Origin: Urechis unicinctus
Lineage: Eukaryota > Annelida > Polychaeta > Xenopneusta > Urechidae
Length of the DNA stretch: 64,000 nucleotides
Assembly: GCA_034190875.2 (NCBI GenBank)
Contig: CM067356.1
Coordinates: 17,670,206 to 17,734,205, forward strand
Reading direction: 5' to 3'
The position numbers were made by a program, and so were the translations under genes. The stretch's first letter is position 1. Every line of letters starts with the position of its first letter. This document shows, in pieces, positions 57,661 through 64,000 of this stretch. The notes under the pieces are model-generated. The model ran no database searches. It was not told where the DNA came from and saw only the letters and a list, made by a program, of their open reading frames with translations.

Positions 57661-58193
57661 CACACATTAACATAAATACTTAGACACACGCACACACAAA
57701 TAATGCATGCGCGATAGACGTGTTTTGTGATATGCATGTACGTCAATACCGATAATAACTTCTACACCTAGTAGGCACCCCGTGTTGCTGAGGTGCCTGT
57801 TTTATCCTGCATAATCCATCCCTTAGGCGATCAGAAATCTGCCGGGTTGCATTTGACATTATGCGTAATATAGTGTTTCTTCTCCAAACCTTCTCTATGT
57901 TATTGGGCGGCCGTAGTGTATAGTGTGCCATAGCCACACACAATGTGATATTAAGCATTGTCTATAAGGTATGGCAAAATATAATGAAGTGGCATATCAC
58001 TAGTTATCAACTCTCTTCGTTGTTAATTGTAGTTAACTTTGGTTGAGTGATTGCAATCTGTTCAAATGAACAAAGGGAATGGTTTTGTTACGATTGTTTG
58101 CGATGGCTGCCTTAGAGGATGGCTTTACATTTCGCTCCCTATTATTGTTATTAACCCAATCCCAATTCCAAATGTTCCCTCTCAAAACCTAAT

Positions 58194-58430
58194 GTGATGA
58201 TTAGTGAGGGCCGAAAGTATCAGATATGGAAGTATTTGATCGCCCATGTGTCATGCTCTGAGCAGCCTGTAAGGCTGGCACGGAAACTGTGTGGATCTTA
58301 CTGCATAACCGCAATTACTGTCAGCAACATTAAGGAGTTAAAACGGAAAGGATGGAGGTGGTGCATCAGCAAGGTTGATAGCATCACGAGCGTACTTTAT
58401 TACCACGAGACCAAGTTGCTGTGTTCTTGA
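58194..58430 (+). CDS. Possible lectin-like exon in W1 (hypothetical)
   Basis: A 78-codon open frame contains PVRLARKLCGSYCITAI, then KRKGWRWCIS. This resembles the start of a CTLD as in the receptor exons (AREICDSNG, LCREYG, then a W-x-W near the end). The W2 copy (62,226-62,462) differs at one codon (Arg to Pro). No convincing acceptor was found at its 5' side, and the frame ends in a stop rather than a donor. I rate it a possible diverged half-CTLD exon, or chance. Confidence 0.25.
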   Translation: MMISEGRKYQIWKYLIAHVSCSEQPVRLARKLCGSYCITAITVSNIKELKRKGWRWCISKVDSITSVLYYHETKLLCS

Positions 58431-59937
58431 GTGAGGCAGCTTTATACCGAGGCTGCAGTCCTGTTAACAGGCTAAGACGAGTCCACCAAATGAAGATATT
58501 CCTGAAGTTAGTTATTATGCTTGTAGAAAAGGTATTGTGTTTCAATAGGCATATTCGTTGTTGGTTACTGTGTTGAGAGGGCAATAACCATCTGATAAAT
58601 GGTTACTTTTCGAAATCACATTATCTTGCTAACAATCGTGGCGGGGAATTGATCTCGTATCTCTACTGATCGACAACAGCATGAACAGCTGTGTACGATT
58701 GTTTGGCGTCTTTTACTAGAGGTGCGACTCCACACAGACAAGGGCAAAGTGTATTTCTTGTGTTCTGCGTTCTGAAGTAGAGCTGTGATTGAAACAACAT
58801 TTCCTGTATTGTTTTCCAATGCAGTTTTGTTATTCAGTTCAGATACGCTTGTTAATGTGACTCTCATGTATAGGGGAAAAAACAAATAGATTATTAAGAC
58901 GTGGCGAGTAGCCGTCGCTTAATTCAACGGCAGTTGCTATAAACGAATCAAATGACAGCAAGCACATTCACGTTATCTATGCAGATAATCATACCATACC
59001 TTTGACGTGACATTTCGTTTGGTTATACGTGGATGGTTGATATCTTACATGATCATGGATAGCAACATCGGCATTTGAAGTGGGTATATATTGGCACGTT
59101 TGCTTGCATGTCGTAGTTATCTGCCCGAACCTCGATGATGAGCACCTCGACCCCTTGGTGTTGGGCGTCTACCTAATAATAGCTTTCCGTGAATCCAGCT
59201 ATATGTGAATCACACAGATATGCCACATGATTGTACTGCCGTCTGGTGAACAATGGTATTCGAAGTCTTGATTGATCGAGATTAAATGTGCATCTATACT
59301 GCAGCTTATTCTTTGTCATCAACCGTAATAGTGTTATAGATGGTGATACTCGTCATATAACTATTTCACGGCTGCACGAATGAGCTTTATTTTTACTATT
59401 AAGACTCTGAATAATAACATGGCAACAGAACAACGACTGTTCCCTGTGAAGCATTCCTGCTAATGACTGTTTTGAAAGCACCAGCAGCAATAACAATAAA
59501 TGTCTGCAGATTGCATATGTAGCTGGTACGATGTAAGAGCAAATTTTAGCTTGTGAACCCGTCAAACGTTTTAGTATAATCTTTGCTGCAGACAACGTTG
59601 GGCCAGAATAGTGACATGACCGGCTTTGTCTAGTGCACCAGAATATTGATTCCCGCTATGACAGCGAGTTATTGCCGTAGAGAGTCACGAGGCGAATGGT
59701 CCTAACGATTGACACGAAGTAATCATTTCGCTATAATACGTCGAATATTAAGAAGCAACCTCATCACATTCCTTTTGCAGATACCGTCAGGAATTCTCGT
59801 TAACGTCCCTAGCACCGACCTTATGGCCGATAGACGTTTCTGCTCTCAAATAAAAAGGCCTATTATCAAAATTTTTAATAAACAGCAACACACAGTCTAT
59901 AATCCACTTCCGGTTAGTGGTGATTACCTGTGTTGCA

Positions 59938-60144
59938 GGTGGTTTCACCAATAGCGGAAACGTATCACAAAACAGACAACTAAGGCAAAGTAGCGCAACT
60001 TCTCAAAAGTTTATCTTGAAACATCCGCAGGTTTCTCATGAATTGATGCATCATATACGCATGCTTATAGGGCGTGGCTTGGATCAACTAAATGATCTAT
60101 TTTGCATCGGATCAACCGATCATCAGTTATGCATGTTGAGGTAA
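59938..60144 (+). CDS. Possible stalk-like exon in W1 (hypothetical)
   Basis: Preceded by a good acceptor (TTACCTGTGTTGCAG). The frame reads GGFTNSGNVSQNRQLRQSSA, rich in Ser, Asn and Gln, and remains open to a stop near 60,144. Part of it aligns with Z1 near 13,560 (GGCAAAGTAGCGC against AGCAAAGTAGCAC), which also encodes a Ser/Thr-rich frame. Together with the candidate signal and lectin-like frames upstream it would sketch a short receptor, but nothing proves expression. Confidence 0.2.
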   Translation, partial: GGFTNSGNVSQNRQLRQSSATSQKFILKHPQVSHELMHHIRMLIGRGLDQLNDLFCIGSTDHQLCMLR

Positions 60145-60998
60145 TCTCCAAATTAACATAACCAACTTTCGCTGCACATCGCAGCAATACATAAGAAGAC
60201 CGGTGTACGAACTTTTGTTTTACAGTCTGTAAAGCCTCCTTCAGCGAAATGTAATGACCAGATCAGATGAGTGGCATCGATGGACCACAAGTCGCCCAAC
60301 AGCATACCTCAAAGTTGATGGAATACAAAGCCAATAAAGAATATATGTGCCGGTATATTCTACTAAAGTACTCTTTTCACGAATCTGAATGGATAGTTCT
60401 CATTCCCATCATGAGTAACACGTAAGGTGAAGCTATTTAGAAATCGTTATACAGTTCAAAACAGTTAATTGCTCAGATTGATGGCTTCAAAAGTTATCAT
60501 GCAGCTATACATGTGCCTTTTCCTCTGAATACATTCAATATATAAAACGTGCAGAGGGCCAGAATTCATCAGACGACATGTGCTACACAGTACCGTCTTC
60601 TTGTTATAGCAGCGCGCAATGCCGATAGTTTAAAGATGCACTCAAATATAACACAATATCGTCACCTCGTTGAGGCTTTCTATTTGCAGTCCAATATATA
60701 TTCAGGCACTTTTCAAGTTTATCTTGCAGATATGGAGACATAGCAACATATTTTCTTGGAACTTGTAATGAATCAATAATCTACAAACATAATCAGCAAG
60801 CGTTCCGAGGTTTAGAAGTAATTGAGATCCCGGATGACGTAATTGCAATGCATAATCGAGGCACTTATTTAAATGATACCATGTGATGCTGCTATTTAAT
60901 TGTTCTCACTCATCGCACTCGACGCAAAAAGGTGAATTGTTTCGTAGTACAAAGGCAATTGCAATATATGTGCATGACAACCTCACCTAGAAAGCTTA

Positions 60999-61079
60999 AT
61001 GCGCATATTAATTTCGTTGCTTTTTGGTTGGGTTTTGCTCACAAGGGTTGATACCGCAGTCTACAGAACAACGCTCAGA
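60999..61079 (+). CDS. Candidate signal-peptide exon in W2 (hypothetical)
   Basis: Counterpart of 56,943: [20 protein letters not shown]. Same reservations. Confidence 0.3.
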
Positions 61080-61106
61080 GGGCCAAATAACAATATCAAA
61101 CGCAAA

Positions 61107-61685
<579 letters not shown>

Positions 61686-62225
61686 TCAACACACACATTA
61701 ACATAAATACTTAGACACACGCACACACAAATAATGCATGCACGATAGACGTGTTTTGTGATATGCATGTACGTCAATACCGATAATAACTTCTACACCT
61801 AGTAGGCACCCCGTGTTGCTGAGGTGCCTGTTTTATCCTGCATAATCCATCCCTTAGGCGATCAGAAATCTGCCGGGTTGCATTTTGACATTATGCGTAA
61901 TATAGTGTTTCTTCTCCAAACCTTCTCTATGTTATTGGGCGGCCGTAGTGTATAGTGTGCCATAGCCACACACAATGTGATATTAAGCATTGTCTATAAG
62001 GTATGGCAAAATATAATGAAGTGGCATATCACTAGTTATCAACTCTCTTCGTTGTTAATTGTAGTTAACTTTGGTTGAGTGATTGCAATCTGTTCAAATG
62101 AACAAAGGGAATGGTTTTGTAACGATTGTTTTCGATGGCTGCCTTAGAGGATGGCTTTACATTTCGCTCCCTATTATTGTTATTAACCCAATCCCAATTC
62201 CAAATGTTCCCTCAACAAACCTAAT

Positions 62226-62462
62226 GTGATGATTAGTGAGGGCCCAAAGTATCAGATATGGAAGTATTTGATCGCCCATGTGTCATGCTCTGAGCAGCCT
62301 GTAAGGCTGGCACGGAAACTGTGTGGATCTTACTGCATAACCGCAATTACTGTCAGCAACATTAAGGAGTTAAAACGGAAAGGATGGAGGTGGTGCATCA
62401 GCAAGGTTGATAGCATCACGAGCGTACTTTATTACCACGAGACCAAGTTGCTGTGTTCTTGA
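62226..62462 (+). CDS. Possible lectin-like exon in W2 (hypothetical)
   Basis: Counterpart of 58,194-58,430, differing by one base and one residue over 78 codons. Too recent a duplicate to show selection. Confidence 0.25.
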   Translation: MMISEGPKYQIWKYLIAHVSCSEQPVRLARKLCGSYCITAITVSNIKELKRKGWRWCISKVDSITSVLYYHETKLLCS

Positions 62463-64000
62463 GTGAGGCAGCTTTATACCGAGGCTGCAGTCCTGTTAAC
62501 AGGCTAAGACGAGTCCACCAAATGAAGATATTCCTGAAGTTAGTTATTATGCTTGTAGAAAAGGTATTGTGTTTCAATAGGCATATTCGTTGTTGGTTAC
62601 TGTGTTGGTAGAACATATTTGAGAGGGCAATAACCATCTGATAAATGGATACTTTTCGAAATCACATTATTTTGCTAACAATCGTGGCGGGAATTGATCT
62701 CGGATCTCTACTGATCGACAACAGTATGAACAGCTGTGTACGATTGTTTGGCGTCTTTTACTAGAGGTGCGACTCCACACAGACAAGGGCAAAGTGTATT
62801 TCTTGTGTTCTGCGTTCTGAAGTAGAGCTGTGATTGCAACAACATTTCCTGTATTGTTTTCCAATGCAGTTTTGTTATTTAGTTCAGATACGCTTGTTAA
62901 TGTGACTCTCATGTATATGGGAAAAAACAAATAGATTATTAAGACGTGGCGAGTAGCCGTCGCTTAATTCAACGGCAGTTGCTATAAACGAATCAAATGA
63001 CAGCAAGCACATTCACGTTATCTATGCAGATAATCATACCATACCTTTGACGTGACATTTCGTTTGGTTATACGTGGATGGTTGATATCTTACATGATCA
63101 TGGATAGCAACATCGGCATTTGAAGTGGGTATATATTAGCACGTTTGCTTGCATGTCGTAGTTATCTGCCCGAACCTCGATGATGAGCACCTCGACCCCT
63201 TGGTGTTGGGCGTCTACCTAATAATAGCTTTCCGTGAATCCAGCTATATGTGAATCACACAGATATGCCACATGATTGTACTGCCGTCTGGTGAACAATG
63301 GTATTCGAAGTCTTCGTTATTGATCGAGATTAAATGTGCATCTATACTGCAGCTTATTCTTTGTCATCAACCGTAATAGTGTTATAGATGGTGATACTCG
63401 TCATATAACTATTTCATGGCTGCACGAATGAGCTTTATTTTTACTATTAAGACTCTGAATAATAACATGGCAACAGAACAACGACTGTTCCCTGTGAAGC
63501 ATTCCTGCTAATGACTGTTTTGAAAGCACCAGCAGCAATAACAATAAATGTCTGCAGATTGCATATGTAGCTGGTACGATGTAAGAGCAAATTTTAGCTT
63601 GTGAACCCGTCAAACGTTTTATTATAATCTTTGCTGCAGACAACGTTGGGCCAGAATAGTGACATGACCGGCTTTGTCTAGTGCACCAGAATATTGATTC
63701 CCGCTATGACAGCGAGTTATTGCCGTAGAGAGTCACGAGGCGAATGGTCCTAACGATTGACAGTAATCATTTCGCTATAATACGTCGAATATTAAGAAGC
63801 AACCTCATCACATTCCTTTTGCAGATACCGTCAGGAATTCTCGTTAACGTCCCTAGCACCGACCTTATGGCCGATAGACGTTTCTGCTCTCAAATAAAAA
63901 GGCCTATTATCAAAATTTTTAATAAACAGCAACACACAGTCTATAATCCACTTCCGGTTAGTGGTGATTACCTGTGTTGCAGGTGGTTTCACCAATAGCG

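Overview
This window is eukaryotic nuclear DNA, most likely from a marine invertebrate and possibly a mollusc (low confidence on the taxon). Evidence: A+T-rich non-coding DNA, small exons with GT-AG phase-1 introns, a lineage-style membrane receptor built from C-type lectin (CTLD) and WSC domains, very long (TA)n and (GT)n microsatellites, and a hAT-like insertion. No prokaryotic operons, rRNA, tRNA or CRISPR arrays were seen. All recognisable host exons lie on the + strand.

Layout. (1) 1-15,200: a left array of old 3-4 kb tandem monomers, read here as blocks X1, Y1, X2, Z1 plus a worn relic. Each monomer carries the same landmarks in the same order (L1 at a GAATTCGCGTC site, L2, L3, L4), but block types differ strongly from one another. 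(2) 15,200-18,900: low-copy sequence with an 11-copy 28-bp minisatellite, a GC-rich island and a (TA)n tract. (3) 18,960-38,725: three direct copies of a receptor-gene unit. The reconstructed exon plan is signal peptide, N-terminal half of CTLD-1, WSC domain plus the C-terminal end of CTLD-1, CTLD-2 in two exons, a Ser/Thr-rich stalk, a transmembrane exon, and a cytoplasmic tail with three tyrosine motifs. Copy 1 (19,241-23,376) and copy 3 (34,613-37,646) keep all eight exons but each has coding breaks. Copy 2 (27,934-29,195) has lost everything after mid-WSC. A fourth, much older CTLD exon relic lies at 32,644-32,800. Decayed mobile-element-like coding pieces fill the gap between units 1 and 2. 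(4) 38,725-42,400: a 448-bp element with CCGGGG ends and 10-bp flanking repeats, a long (TA)n tract, and a ~55-60-bp purine-rich minisatellite. (5) 42,400-55,117: the right monomer array, in which Y2-X3-Z2 is a near-identical direct copy of Y1-X2-Z1 from 40.9 kb upstream. (6) 55,118-64,000: a ~21-bp minisatellite and a recent 4.04-kb tandem duplication (W1, W2) of another monomer type.

How it fits together. The locus is an unstable immune-type receptor cluster bracketed by long direct repeats. The receptor would sit in the plasma membrane with two lectin-like modules and a WSC domain outside and YENV, YEMP and YDTL motifs inside. The direct 10-kb flanks predict recurrent loss or gain of the whole cluster. 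Every copy visible here is disrupted, so the cluster is either dying or represents a null haplotype; a smaller possibility is base-level assembly error. The most novel points are the apparent nesting of a WSC domain inside a CTLD, and the ancient ordered monomer family that surrounds the cluster.
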